Shown one piece after another: positions 19,741-30,120 of a DNA stretch of 64,000 bases (the stretch's first letter is position 1; every line of letters starts with the position of its first letter). Below the pieces are notes generated by a model. That model searched no databases, was not told where the DNA came from, and was given only the letters and a program-made list of their open reading frames with translations. The translations under genes and the position numbers were made by a program. This DNA comes from Phymatolithon calcareum (lineage: Eukaryota; Rhodophyta; Florideophyceae; Hapalidiales): assembly GCA_977006965.1 (NCBI GenBank), contig OZ345364.1:2480001-2544000 (forward strand). Direction: 5' to 3'.

Positions 19741-19784
19741 AAAGTGAAAATCTAAGATACTTAGATTCTCACTTTTATTTTTTA
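19735..19784. repeat. Hairpin adjacent to the split palindrome
   Basis: AATAAAAAGTGAAAATCTAAG and its near-exact inverse, 3 nt apart (loop ATA), form an imperfect 20-bp stem. It abuts the end of the 110-bp palindrome, giving two neighbouring palindromes. Confidence 0.7.
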
Positions 19785-20417
19785 TGAGCTTGGAAATCCG
19801 AGAAGCTCATTGGACACTTTCTTCTATGGCAGTACATAGTTGGCTAAGCAAGAAAAAGGTCCTCGCGCCGTGGAAACGTTTTCTAGAAATTCTCAGCAGC
19901 GCGTTCCTTCGAAAATCGGAAGAGCTCCTTAAACGCGCTGTTTAAGACCACTTCCTGATCCGTTCTTCGCATTTCGAAAACCATTATAGAAAGCCAAGAA
20001 TGTAGGCTATCCAAAAATCAAAAAAAACAAAGAAAGGGGATAAAATAAGGAGTGTAGAGCACTTTCCGTAATTCTGATCTTGAAAAAGAATCGCCAGCTC
20101 GAAAAGGACTGGATGAATTTCTTATTGCCTCGGTTAAAAGTTTCGAATGGTTGTAGACTACCGCAGGAATACTGCAAATTTGTTAAAATCGAACGTCTAG
20201 GTGGCAAAAAAGTTCGCGCCGCGAGACCGAAAGTTTTTTAAAATCGGCAAAGGAACAGGCGAAAAATATAGTAAAATTCACGTTGCGCCCCGTCGAGAAG
20301 CTGAAACTGTTCGAAGGAAACACAGTAAGCATTTTTCTGTAATGATTGATTAGAGCCGAACATTGGATACTTTTGCTGACTTCATATTTGAAAATATTTC
20401 ACTTGTTTCTGCACATT

Positions 20418-20453
20418 GACTGTATCCAGTTTCAATTGAAACTGGATACAGTC
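20418..20453. repeat. Perfect 36-bp palindrome
   Basis: GACTGTATCCAGTTTCAA and its exact inverse with no spacer, centred at 20435.5. Confidence 0.9.
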
Positions 20454-20701
20454 CCGTCGGTGCAAACGACATAATTAAAATTTTCATCCAGTTTATGAGC
20501 ATTGTTTCGGCCAGTGAGAGCACTTCAAAGATGGGGAAGTAGGTCCTTAAGAGCTGTTCACCTTGCAAGACAAAGTCGTGCTCCGGGGAGGTGCGGGAAA
20601 AGCGAAATCCCCCCGAAAAGAAGAAGTTTTTAAATTTTTAACATGCTCGTCGCCCAAGAGTGGGCTCGAGATGTGCACGCCCGAAAAAGTCATCAATGCG
20701 A

Positions 20702-20783
20702 ATTCGTAATTTAGAGGATTTATTGAGAAGGCACCATGTGTCCCAATTTGAGGAAAGTCGGAACCTTTCTAATCGCATTATAC
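20702..20783 (-). repeat. Dispersed ~80-bp LINE 3' UTR copy
   Basis: On the minus strand: AATGCGATTAGAAAGGT, then a centre with CTCAA and TTGGGACACATGG, ending CTCAATAAATC and ATTACGAA. Other copies lie at 26217-26296, 34153-34223 and 52705-52776. At 26 kb it follows an ORF2-like C-terminus, so it is probably the 3' end of a LINE subfamily without poly(A). Confidence 0.7.
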
Positions 20784-22025
20784 TAGCATTGAGCTTTGTC
20801 CGTTACCTTATTCAGAATTGCATAGTATCACGACAATGGCTCGCGCTATTTCATTCTCTTCGGTAGGGGTCCATGTGGGCTTCTTCAGGGTTCTGCTGAA
20901 TCAATGCGAAATCGATTTCCGAATTAAATGATTTTTATATCAATCGAAAGGGAACATTAAATGTTTTTTTAGATATAGATCGAGAAAAGCAGGTCCTTCG
21001 CAGATTTCGTTTTCGCTCCACAAGCCTCCAAAAAAAGTCGTGCATCACTTTTTCGTCGTACAACGAAAAAATGGCAAACAACTTAAGCAGTTGTGTCTAT
21101 TTGACGAACCCTCCATTTGAGGGGCGATTTGAAAGCTCTAAAAAGTTTGTAAAATGAATGCGGAACAGGTCTTTCGCGCCATAGTCAGAAAGACGGGCTT
21201 GCATTCTAGATAAGAAGTATCCCATCTATTACCTTAAAGCGCGTCGTTCGGCGGTAGGAACGAAAATATGCTGGTAACCCAGAAGAACCAAAGTTGCCAT
21301 GCAACGTGAAGAAGACCCGCGCCGAGTGGTTGGTGCATCAGTGCACGCCAAGGCAACACCGGTAACCAGTCTCGTAGAGTGCTGCAGACTACTGTATATG
21401 GAACCCTTTCCAAGTCAAAAATGCGCCGGCGCATTCGTAACGGATGAGTAGTATGCTTGGCTCGGGATGGCCATGTAGTGAATTTCGGCAAATAAAAAAA
21501 CAAAATAGCGAAGTCGAATTATATGCTCGAGGTTGACCCAAAAGTGCAAAAAAATCGGCAACACAAATTTGCGTCGTGGTGACCTCTTCATGTGGACAGT
21601 CGCACATATTGCGTGCTTCTTGCTCGCAGAACCTGTGCCGGAATTCAGGTAGTCTATCCCTGCAGCTTCTGGCGCCACTTCATCATTGCGTGTCTACAGC
21701 TGGAGCATCTGTAAATTGGGATGCAGCGAGCTGCCGTTTAAAATTGTTAACTATCGGATGTCCAGGAAAAAACTAAGTTTCCCTTTGTCCTTCGCACGTC
21801 TACTCCATCAACGCGGCACGTGGACCACAGTGGAAAGGACGCTAGAGTCTACCAGTCAAAGTGTACTACAGCATTTTCAAATAGGGACCACGAATTGCAT
21901 AAGGAGTGTTGTAGTCATGACCAGCACTACTCCTGTAGTATCGAAAATAAGGAGACAACATTGATCCTAACCATATTCGTAGAATTTTCTAATCACAGAG
22001 CACCAATTTGCCATTGCACAAATTT

Positions 22026-22970
22026 TTAAACTGGAAGCCACCAAACTGGAAGGATCAGTCCTACGGTTTCGAGCTCCTTTGGCTGATAGCAATCCAGTCC
22101 AGGGATAATGGTTCCGTTTCCCTCGTCGAACCAGTATCCTGGTTTCGCAATCGGTCTGCTCTCTGTCCTGCTCATATACGACATATACAAGTTTGGCATG
22201 CACAATGTCATTCCGAAAGTAGAGTGGCTCCTCGAGGCATCGTATTTGTCATTGGGCAGAAAGTATGGAGCTCGGGGTATTGGTTTTCGTTCCGTAGCAG
22301 GCAGCGGCTGGGCAGGGATCGCACAGAATGGCTTGAATTCTTTTGCATCTGGGCTCAGCAGTTTCTTGCACTTCTGAATGGACTTCACGACCATGTCTGT
22401 CTGCTTCAATTTAGATTCTAGACCCTGATATTTTGTACGCGGTTTACCTTCGTCGATATCCGCTTGAACGTCCTTGTGACTCATGGCATTTCCATGTTCT
22501 TTTTTGGCATTGCTCTGAACAGCTTGAGCTGTCTCATCACTTTCGGCCCTTCTTCCCTGCGACTTTCGTTGCGCTTTATCAGCAATCTCCTTTTCAAGCC
22601 AATACTCGTCCTTGCTCTCACAAGAAGACTCTGTCTGCATGGCCGGATAGTCAGTGTCGCATTTGTGAACTCTATTGGCGATCAGGGGGTCTTCCTGTGA
22701 AGAGCTGTCCTCATCAGGCGCATCATTCATGTCAGTAATAATTCGGTGCGGAGGTTTCTCAACCAATTCCTTTTCTCTTTTCTCAAGAATAGAACGTCTA
22801 TGGCTCCCTCTTGCATGCCTCAGATTTCCGCTCTGGGTCGCAGTCGAACCTGAAGTCTTGGAATGAATTGGATTGGACTCCTCCTTTACATGAGTAGATA
22901 CTGGCTCGGCAGGGGTGGTGATTTGAAGCCCAATTTGGGCTTCAGAGGCTCCATAGCTTTGCGGGTTCAT
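22026..22970 (-). CDS. Hypothetical hydrophilic protein, 314 aa
   Basis: The longest single-copy frame outside mobile elements. The first ~200 residues are polar, charged and probably disordered, with Lys/Glu-rich stretches (EKREKELVEKPPHR, EKEIADKAQRKSQGRRAESDE). The C-terminal third is more ordered and rich in Pro, Tyr and Trp (APYFLPNDKYDAS, PGYWFDEGNGTIIPGLDCY, ending PVWWLPV). There is no signal peptide, membrane helix or known domain. It starts MNPQSYG, and no good upstream start is in frame. The plus-strand frames opposite are short shadows. Function unknown. Confidence 0.55.
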   Translation of the reverse strand: MNPQSYGASEAQIGLQITTPAEPVSTHVKEESNPIHSKTSGSTATQSGNLRHARGSHRRSILEKREKELVEKPPHRIITDMNDAPDEDSSSQEDPLIANRVHKCDTDYPAMQTESSCESKDEYWLEKEIADKAQRKSQGRRAESDETAQAVQSNAKKEHGNAMSHKDVQADIDEGKPRTKYQGLESKLKQTDMVVKSIQKCKKLLSPDAKEFKPFCAIPAQPLPATERKPIPRAPYFLPNDKYDASRSHSTFGMTLCMPNLYMSYMSRTESRPIAKPGYWFDEGNGTIIPGLDCYQPKELETVGLILPVWWLPV

Positions 22971-23360
22971 AAGCTGTAATAGACCTTTCGAGAAAGGGGT
23001 GGTTCTCTACGAATGTGTAGGCCTGGTTCTGGTCTGGTTAGAAAATACGAACGGGTATAAATACCGAAATCGAGCAGTCCATATTGTTGTCTTGACCCGT
23101 AGATTAAATTCCCTTTTTTCTGACCAACTATGCACACCGATATTGACCATCATGATGATGATGATCATGATGGAAACTTTCCAAATTAATATTCGCAATC
23201 GGCAGCAACACTCTTGCGTGTCTCAGTCTTAGAGGTCCTGGATTTTATGCCGAGCAATTAGCCTGCACTGTACAAAGCGATTTCGTACACAAAATTCCGC
23301 TTGCAATTGGGCCCTGCTCTCCCGAAATGGTGTTGCACAACAAATCCACAGATGATCTAT

Positions 23361-23741
23361 TTATCTTGTAGAAATCGCAAGGCCCCGATCTAAACAAAAC
23401 CCAAGCATTGTCTCTGTGAAGTCCTGGCGAGGCTGATTATTTCCTTTGTCACTAAGCGGGAAAAATTGAATTGCATTGTACGCCTCTAGGACAAAATATC
23501 TCATCTCAAAGCCAACATTAAAAAGGTCAAATAGCTGGTCCGGATCCATGGGAACGTTAACCGGTTGTGATGGACGGAATGTGTGGAGGTCAGTAATCGA
23601 TGAAGGTGAGTTAATATGGCGCAAGTTTGTCGGATGGGTGTGTCGAGCTAAGATGAGCGAGCTGCGAAATGCAGCTGAGCCAACTGCCGCTTCATTGACC
23701 CACTCCGGGAGCGGAAATATATGCGAGGAAACCAGATTCAA
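23361..23741 (-). CDS. Hypothetical protein, 126 aa
   Basis: A moderately hydrophobic frame lying 390 nt upstream of the 314-aa gene on the same strand. It includes MDPDQLFDLFNVGFEMRYFVL, which looks like folded protein, but there is no recognisable domain. It could be an unlinked fragment or an upstream exon, though no donor was found after its last codons. Low confidence. Confidence 0.3.
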   Translation of the reverse strand: MNLVSSHIFPLPEWVNEAAVGSAAFRSSLILARHTHPTNLRHINSPSSITDLHTFRPSQPVNVPMDPDQLFDLFNVGFEMRYFVLEAYNAIQFFPLSDKGNNQPRQDFTETMLGFCLDRGLAISTR

Positions 23742-23832
23742 CTTTCTACTTGGACTATTAGGCCAGCACTATAGCATTGTGCGAGTGTGAAACTCGGCCA
23801 CGTAGTTTGTCGTATTTGGTAAACACCCATGC

Positions 23833-24057
23833 ACATGTGCTGTTATATGATAAGAACGGAAAAGGCATTAGACTCCATACTACTCTACAGCGTCACCATA
23901 ATTGACAATATGGAAAACGACGAGTCCCTGTATTAGGGACCAGGCGATATACTAGAATGAACAAGCTACGAAAAGCTGCTCCCGTACAGTCTTAGGAGTG
24001 TTAATGAGGGCTTTCAAATAAACAACTAAACATTTGCAAAAAAACATGTGCTGTTAT
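23833..24057 (+). mobile_element. Young LINE-A 3' fragment with 14-bp target duplication
   Basis: The element is 23847-24043 (197 bp): the last LINE-A ORF2 codons (EKALDS...), the stop, the 3' UTR (TCTTAGGAGTGTTAATGAGG) and an A-rich tail. ACATGTGCTGTTAT flanks it on both sides (23833-23846 and 24044-24057). It is a typical dead-on-arrival LINE insertion. Confidence 0.9.
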
Positions 24058-24615
24058 GAATCTGAACGTATTGAAAGCAGCAGTGAAAGTCCACAAGGAT
24101 ATCGCAGCGCTACTGCTTGGAATGTGGGCAGAGCGGAACTGAAGAAGTCCAATGAAGTTATGTCAAACGGAACTATGGGAGTTTCGCCCACAGGACATGC
24201 TCTCGAAGTTAAGACGATGACTTGGAAAAGCTGTGGAAGAGACAAAAGATGCTGGGGCAGAGCTGGAACTCGAAACAACAATTGAAAACACAAACTGATA
24301 TCCAAGATAGATGTGCCCTCCGGCGAGTCTGAGAAGAGCAAGAAGAACGTCGTGCCATGAAAATTACTTTTCCAAAAAAATGGTATACCACACCAAGCAG
24401 TGAGGATAACAGAAAACAGTCGCAGAATTCTTTGCGCAAGATCGTTTGCAGTTTACTTTCTAAGAAATTCGCCAAAGTTGATAGAAGAAATGGGCAGTCA
24501 AGAAGCATGGGCAGTTACAACACTCAACTGTATCCTGCAGAAGCCTACATTGACCCCTACAGAGGAGAACAACATGATCCGAGCTATTGACGAGGTACTA
24601 CGAAATTCTGGTTAA
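24058..24615 (+). pseudogene. Degenerate LINE ORF2 C-terminus
   Basis: Several short frames end in 24400-24615, which encodes SPKLIEEMGSQEAWAVTTLN and then PTLTPTEENNMIRAIDEVLR before a stop. The same end, with TKLIEEMGSQGAWAIGTL, recurs at 26052-26190. It aligns loosely with the LINE-B C-terminus (LTSPRAEESWEKGTKTAIDK). The 5' part is too decayed to read. Confidence 0.45.
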
Positions 24616-24879
24616 GGCAACTAAAGTTTCGAGTCGAGTAGAACACACGTTATGATACGAAAGTATTCCGCTAGCCGCCAGCAATCAGGCCACTTCCACG
24701 GTCCGTTGAGGCCAATGGATTGTCATGTAAGCCAACAGATCTACTCAGCAGTGCATATCACTTTTAAACTGAGCTGCGGAGGCAAGAGTGCACTTTAGTC
24801 ACCGTAAAACCACTCATCGACCTCAACGACAATATTTCGGTTGAGTAATGAGGGCCTTTTTATTCATCTGAAGGTCGTT

Positions 24880-25120
24880 TCGAAAAGACGTATTCCTCAC
24901 CGACATATAAATAGCTTCAGCAGATTGCACTGTTGCGCAAACAAAACCACAAAAAACCAAATTTTCTACTCAACACAAGGCTTGCCAACTCGAAAGCTCA
25001 CGTTCGGTGTCGAACTTCATGGCTTGGCCGGCCCGGCCAGAATCCGCTTATGATAAACGGCTTCTTTAACGTTCGAGGATTATTCGGAATCTTTTGCTCT
25101 GTTGGGCAATTAGAAGTGAG
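24880..25120 (+). pseudogene. Degenerate copy of the TATA-linked gene at 63.3 kb
   Basis: From ATTCCTC at 24890 the sequence follows 63305-63500: a TATAAATA box (24906-24913), then a frame reading LRKQNHKKPNFLL where the other copy has LRNQNHNHQIFLS, and later MINGFFNVRGLFGI against VNGFLTFKDCLE. The ATG of the 63-kb copy is CTG here and the frame drifts, so this copy is non-functional. Confidence 0.65.
24906..24913 (+). promoter_or_regulatory. TATA box of the degenerate copy
   Basis: TATAAATA, at the same offset from the former start codon as in the copy at 63318-63325. Confidence 0.55.
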
Positions 25121-25189
25121 AGCGTTGAGTGTTGAATGTTCTCTGGTTCTTTATTCAAGACGGAGGGCATCGTCGTACTTATAGATGTA

Positions 25190-25530
25190 CGAAGTTGCGT
25201 AAACAATGAAGAAACAAACTATCATGAGTGGAGGTTTGATATGAAACCCGGATAATGCAAGGGTGTAAATGGACACCAAATCGGGTGCTGTCCTGGAGAG
25301 AAACAAATCTGAGTACAAAGAAGGGTGAATGCGTCCCGATTAGGCTGCCACCGGAAGATCTTCTTCCTGGGTTGCACGGAGCGTCGTCTTCGCTGACGTA
25401 ACCGTAAGATAGAACGTTGCGATGAATAGCGCCCCGTAAATAGAGCACCTTGGCATATGGCTGTCAAATGCCAGATGCAGCAGAATCCATTATCGCCCTT
25501 TTCGCCTCCGCCGATCTAAAATTGAAGAAG
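25190..25530. other. No recognisable gene
   Basis: Short overlapping minus frames only (25179-25467). No motif was identified. Confidence 0.3.
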
Positions 25531-25534
25531 AGGA

Positions 25535-25842
25535 AAGTTGATTTTATTTAAAAGTTACCAACGCATCTGATGACGCTTGGGGTAACTTCTCGAGTGCCAA
25601 GAAAATTTGGCTTGATTCTGCCCTAGGAAGTATTTCATAGTGGGTGTTCCCCAGTTTGGTGGTCTACAAATCAAAAAATTGAATATATTTTTGGTTTTCT
25701 CATGCATTGTAGTCTTTAACAAAATACGTCGAACAGCCAATTTTGCCAAATTCCCCTTCTTCAATAGAAGGCACTCGAAAGTTTTCTCGCGAGCACGGTG
25801 ATGATTATTTCTTCCTTTTATTGCAGGATATCTGAGCTGCAC
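25535..25842 (-). pseudogene. LINE 3' end relic
   Basis: The minus strand ends in a tail similar to the one at 27.36 kb: CAAGCGTCATCAGATGCG, then TTGGTAACTTTTAAATAAA. A 95-codon frame precedes it (25555-25842) and could be decayed ORF2 C-terminus. The tail also resembles the LINE-A end (GGGCTTTCAAATAAA). Confidence 0.45.
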
Positions 25843-25993
25843 ATTTAATTACGCTACATCTAGGAGACATCTAAGATGTTCCTGAACGGGATTCATTCTG
25901 GGTACTTTACGTATCTTCTTCCCGCGAGTGCTGAGGCACATCACTACACGGCGTCATCCGTATGCCCTTCGCGGAACGTAATTCAATTCTTGC

Positions 25994-26017
25994 TTGAGAC
26001 AGGACTCGAACCGGCGT
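25994..26017 (-). other. tRNA-like T-arm fragment
   Basis: The minus strand reads CGCCGGTTCGAGTCCTGTC, containing a perfect B box (plus 26002-26012). The sequence that would precede it, GAGGT, lies beyond the LINE fragment at about 26303. Joined across the insertion, GAGGTCGCCGGTTCGAGTCC is a typical tRNA variable-loop/T-arm sequence. Confidence 0.35.
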
Positions 26018-26296
26018 TGATTTTTAGGTCACTTCCCGAGGATCCCAACGAAGCTGATTGAAGAAATGGGTAGTCAAGGAGCATGGGCAATTGGTACACT
26101 CAGCAGTACCCTGAAGAAGCCCACATGGACCCCTACCGAAGAGAATGAAGTAGCGCGAGCCATTGACGTGATATTTTGCAATTCTGAATAAGGTAACTGA
26201 CAACGCTCGATGCTAGTATAATGCGATTAGAAAGGTGCCGACTTTCCTCAAGTTGGGACACATGGTACCTTCTCAATAAATCTCCTTAATTACGAA
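26018..26296 (+). mobile_element. LINE 3' fragment, non-poly(A) subfamily
   Basis: It contains an ORF2-like end (TKLIEEMGSQGAWAIGTL ... TPTEENEVARAIDVIFC, stop near 26190) and the dispersed 3' UTR (26217-26296) ending ATTACGAA. CGAACCGGCG occurs at 26008-26017 and 26293-26302, which may be its target duplication, although CGAA also belongs to the element end. Confidence 0.55.
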
Positions 26297-26302
26297 CCGG
26301 CG

Positions 26303-27340
26303 ACCTCAACATTCCTGCCTGTATCATACCGAAATATGCGTACTGGTGCGCGGAGGTACCATACACTATATGACGGAGGACGGTGATGATTCTAAGACAA
26401 TAATAGTCGGCCACGGGCTTAAAACATATTCCCAAGGTGGTACGTTTGCAGTGCGAAACCCTAAAACGGAGGACAAGTACCTCGAATAAATGTAACCTGC
26501 CCTTGCTTTGAGAAATGATTGCCCGGCCAAGCGGAGAACCTTCGGACAACTTTAGTTGCACTTTTTGCCTTTGAATGGAAGCATCATAGCAATGCCAGCC
26601 GAGGGCGATGAATTGGTGGCTTCTCCTGGAGTCAGGTTGTGCCTGACAGCTTAAATAGCTTAAAGCGGGTAGTAATTTCCAATACAAGCTCGTTGGCCCA
26701 GATGAGAACTATCGTATTGGAGAGATCGTTATTCGGTGCCTGCCTTCATATCACGACGGTGATTGGACTGGCAAGTGAAGAAGTCACTTCATCAGCATCG
26801 GAGTATTGAAAACAAGTGCAAGTTCTTAGTTAGTTTTACAGATGTACGAATCTAGGCAAGCCATCCTAAGTTGCTGCTCATCTAAGGGCAGCTGACGTCT
26901 AATGTTTGGTCCTGTTGCAGAGCCCCCAGTTTCTGTTGAGTTAGTGGGAGATTTCACTGTATTATGTTTCTGTCAACATCCGCTCCACAATTCGGACATC
27001 CTGCACTGATGAATGGACGCCTTGTGCTTGGCGCGAAACATGCGTTGAGGCCGCGAATCGGCTGATCAAACGCCCTGCTGGTATTTGCGTGGAGCTCAAG
27101 ATTTTTAGTGACAGAGGAGGTATCTGTGCTGCTCTTCGTGCCAATGAAGCACGTCTTGAGGCTGGTCAAATTCGTTAGTTCTTTTCGCGCTTCAAGATAT
27201 TCGTTCTCGAAAGCACATCCGCTGTATCCCACAGCTTCTACATCATTTCACTATACATCTGCGAGTTAACCAGTAAGTGCGTTCTATCCACTTTTTTGCA
27301 AGGGTAATATTATACTATGGCAATTTGTGCCCTGAAGAAG
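26303..27340. other. No recognisable gene
   Basis: Minus frames of 133 codons (26286-26687) and 92 codons (26954-27232) exist but show no domain or signal. Repeats were not recognised. Confidence 0.3.
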
Positions 27341-27344
27341 AAGA

Positions 27345-27593
27345 AAGGTAGATTTTTATTTAAAAGTTACCAACGCATCTGCTGACGCTTGGGGCAACTT
27401 TCCTAGTGTCAATAAGGGTGGATGTGCTCATGGGAGGCGATATTCCAAATGACCACTTGATGGCAAGCGTTCTATGTCTCCTTGAGTTGAAGAGAAGGTG
27501 CGGGGGTAACGAAAGTTTCTCGTGCGGTATAGGTCGTAATATGTGCCCTGAGAAAAATTTAAAAAACAGAACTATTTTTTTGCAAACGCACAC
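27345..27593 (-). pseudogene. LINE ORF2 C-terminal relic
   Basis: The frame encodes SRRHRTLAIKWSFGISPPMS, clearly the conserved LINE C-terminal block (compare KHRLLAVKWFFGRFPP at 19.37 kb), and is followed by the shared 3' tail (27345-27400). Confidence 0.65.
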
Positions 27594-27983
27594 TGACGGA
27601 CCAAGCGAAATTTCGAGCAGGATCTTAGTGCGCGTGCTTCTGGGTTGGATGCGCAGCTGGAGATCTGGAAGAACACCTCCTGTCGGTCAGATTAGCGCAT
27701 GATTCCGTGATCATCAGGCTGCAGCGTGCACTCGGCAGGAAGGCATGTATCTCATTCAAACTTATACATCATATGTGGAAGCAACACAGAGAGACGCTTA
27801 CGAATTATGAAGCTCAATTCATTTTTAGGCAAGACAGGTTAGCATACGCTTTCCGGTAGACAATAGGAGAACCCCTCGCATCGTCAATGGCATCCTGCTT
27901 TCCAGAATGAGCCATGGAAGCTTGTTACGTACATAAACATTGCCGATTTGGCATGTACCGCTCTCGTGAGAGACGCCAAGGGC
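27594..27983. other. No recognisable gene
   Basis: Unique-looking sequence between the LINE relic and the left edge of the duplication. No supported feature. Confidence 0.3.
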
Positions 27984-27990
27984 CTCTGAA

Positions 27991-28017
27991 GCATGAATCT
28001 GATCATCAGATTCATGC
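27991..28017. repeat. 27-bp palindrome at the duplication edge
   Basis: GCATGAATCTGAT, a central C, and the exact inverse. In copy B (46600-46626) the right arm has one change. Confidence 0.85.
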
Positions 28018-28541
28018 CTTGCAGTCCCTTGACGAAAGCGAGTTCCTCGATATTTGGGCTATGTCATTTGGCCTTCATTTTCGCACTAACGGTATGACGA
28101 TGAATCTATACTGTAACCTGCATTGAATGCTTTGGTCAACGTACTCAATAGAGGCTTACGTTACCCATTTTCAGTTGCAACTCGCAAGACGTGAACAGCT
28201 TGCACGTCAATCAGTTCTTCTCGTCAAACAATGAAGAATTTTTGGGTCTCGGCAGGAACAGGTCTCCAATCTAGGTCTTCTCTAATTTTGACTCTCAGAA
28301 TGACAATAAAAACTGAGGATTTTTCCGTCTCGACCAACCGATCTGCGCGGGCTTGCACACAATGTGTGAAACAAGCCGAAAGTGAGAGCAGTTTATATTT
28401 TAATGTAGGTAGCAACTGAGGCAGCCTTGAAATAAAAAAAAAATAAAAACTGAACCGAATGCTCCCGAAACACTGCTAAAGATTAGAGTACACGCAAAGG
28501 TCCGAGAGATCCGGCAAGAGTATGGACACTCAAGTGCCAAC

Positions 28542-29048
28542 ATGATTCATGCACACTCGTTCGCTTCGTTTCTGCTAACTCTTCTGGTCGTTCAAGGTCA
28601 GCTAATCGTCCAGGACCCTGATGAAGTCTTACTGCCTCGAAACTCAACAAGAATCGAAAGCTTTGTATTCTGCCCATGCTCGAAAAGCGAAAGAGGATTC
28701 ACAAACGATTCTACAAAAATCCTCTTGGACGGCTTTGCAAATCTAGTTGCTTCTGTTGAGGAGGAAACAAAACGAAACCTGAGCACCCTGGAGATCGCTC
28801 GAAACCTTGTGTCGAACGCAAGTCTAGAAATGGAGATATGCAGAGTTGTCAATGGATATGAAGCTTGCGTAAATGCGGACTTCGCTCTTCGGATGCAATC
28901 GAATTTCACTTTCTGTGTATACGACAAGTTGACTCAAAAAAATGTTGTCCCGCGCGGAAGGTTTTTCGCTTCAACTGGGAAATGCAGTGCTAGTATTTTC
29001 ACAAGGTCACCTGATTTCAAGCTTTCTTCTCCGGAAAACGATGTGTAA
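28542..29048 (+). CDS. Secreted cysteine-containing glycoprotein, 168 aa (copy A)
   Basis: It starts MIHAHSFASFLLTLLVVQG, a strong signal peptide, cleaved near QGQL. The mature part has about six cysteines (FCPCS, EICRVVNGYEACV, FTFCV, GKCS) and N-glycosylation sequons NST, NDST, NLS, NAS and NFT. It is probably secreted or attached to the surface. There is no membrane anchor and I know no such family. Copy B (47150-47656) keeps the frame intact with a handful of substitutions, mostly near the C-terminus, which argues for a real gene. Transcription start unknown; an A-rich tract lies about 100 nt upstream. Confidence 0.65.
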   Translation: MIHAHSFASFLLTLLVVQGQLIVQDPDEVLLPRNSTRIESFVFCPCSKSERGFTNDSTKILLDGFANLVASVEEETKRNLSTLEIARNLVSNASLEMEICRVVNGYEACVNADFALRMQSNFTFCVYDKLTQKNVVPRGRFFASTGKCSASIFTRSPDFKLSSPENDV

Positions 29049-29515
29049 ACTCACACGGAGAGTGCTCTTGTCAGTGCTATTAGTAACCCGGAACCGTGCA
29101 AGGATGTTAGAAGAAACGAGTCAGAGAGTAGCCCAGCTCTCGAAACTGTTGTGTTAATGTCCATTGCACGTGGTCAATCGAGGCCTCTGTGCTACTTTGA
29201 GTCACGAAATAATTGTGGATGGGTCTCTCACATCCATGAAAAAATAAAAGGGAGGCAAATGGCATTACGCTTCAGACTTTCAGCATGTGAACAGCATTAA
29301 GCTTGCGCTCAATAGAAGGTGTTTTCGTGGAACGGGACTGCAATCACTCTGAACAACGTTCGTTTTTTCCAGGGTATTCATTTGGACGGACCTGTTTGGA
29401 GAATTTCCTCTGTGGAAAAGAGATTTGATGATGATTATAGCCACGGACGTCGACGAATTGGAAAAGCTGCACAAGAGTGCAACTCCAACAAATCCAAATG
29501 GGATTGTTCTGGCTT

Positions 29516-30120
29516 AGAACAGCTATTCGAAAAGCTAGAAAATCGGCAATTTTCTTAGACTTGCATGCCACATATGATAGAATATTGAAAGACAGACTCA
29601 TTTCGTTGATTTGGACTACAGTTTGTGGTTAATCAAGGTTAAAAACAAATCGTCGTCCAAATCAATGATATCGCACTCGCTGCAATGCATCTGCTTCGTC
29701 GCAATTGGGGACAGCAGACAGAGCAATAGAGAAAATAAACGCGGGCCTACCCTGGGCTTTTTCAATTGTCCTACCCTATTCAGAAAAGCTGGCGGGAAGC
29801 ATGGCAAAGGCTCCGATGAATAAGGGGTTGAAGAAATGACTTATATTTAAAATGTTGGCTGGCGACGTGGTTCTTCACTCTAAAACTGTTGAGACCTACC
29901 AGTGATGCAGAACGTTAGTTCCGGGTAGGCGAAAAAGAGACACGGCAAGGTCTGATGCAGACCTTCCATTGTGACAGAAAAAGATGAACGAATCACGAGA
30001 GTGGAAAGCGCTGATTACCTTAACGCAAAATTTGATGTCATATCACGGATGAAAAAAGAATGTCGAGGATCTTCAAGTCTCAAAAACGGTTACGTCTGGA
30101 GAATTTTTGAATTGAGTACC
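29516..30120 (+). pseudogene. LINE reverse transcriptase relic (copy A)
   Basis: One frame encodes AIFLDLHATYDRILKDRL, matching RT motif A of LINE-B (GAVLDLSAAYDRVPRD). Further on, in other frames, traces of motif B (GLPWAFS...KLAGSMAKAP) and of the FADD region (MLAGDVVLHSKT) remain. Several stops and shifts make it non-coding. Copy B keeps longer open frames. Confidence 0.65.
30040..30064. other. 25-nt insertion resembling the DIRS-like element end
   Basis: Compared with copy B (48582), copy A has 25 extra nucleotides containing TATCACGGATGAAAA, followed by AATGTC. The same 15-mer, then AATGTCGA, is in both terminal repeats of the element at 58020 and 62360. ATGTC is repeated at both edges of the insert. 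Confidence 0.7.

Larger units (their letters stand above)
19785..22025. other. Gene-poor region
   Basis: No gene is supported. The region contains a 36-bp perfect palindrome (20418-20453) and one copy of a dispersed LINE 3' end (20702-20783, minus). Frames of 60-90 codons around 21.2-22.0 kb overlap each other and show no motif. Confidence 0.4.
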
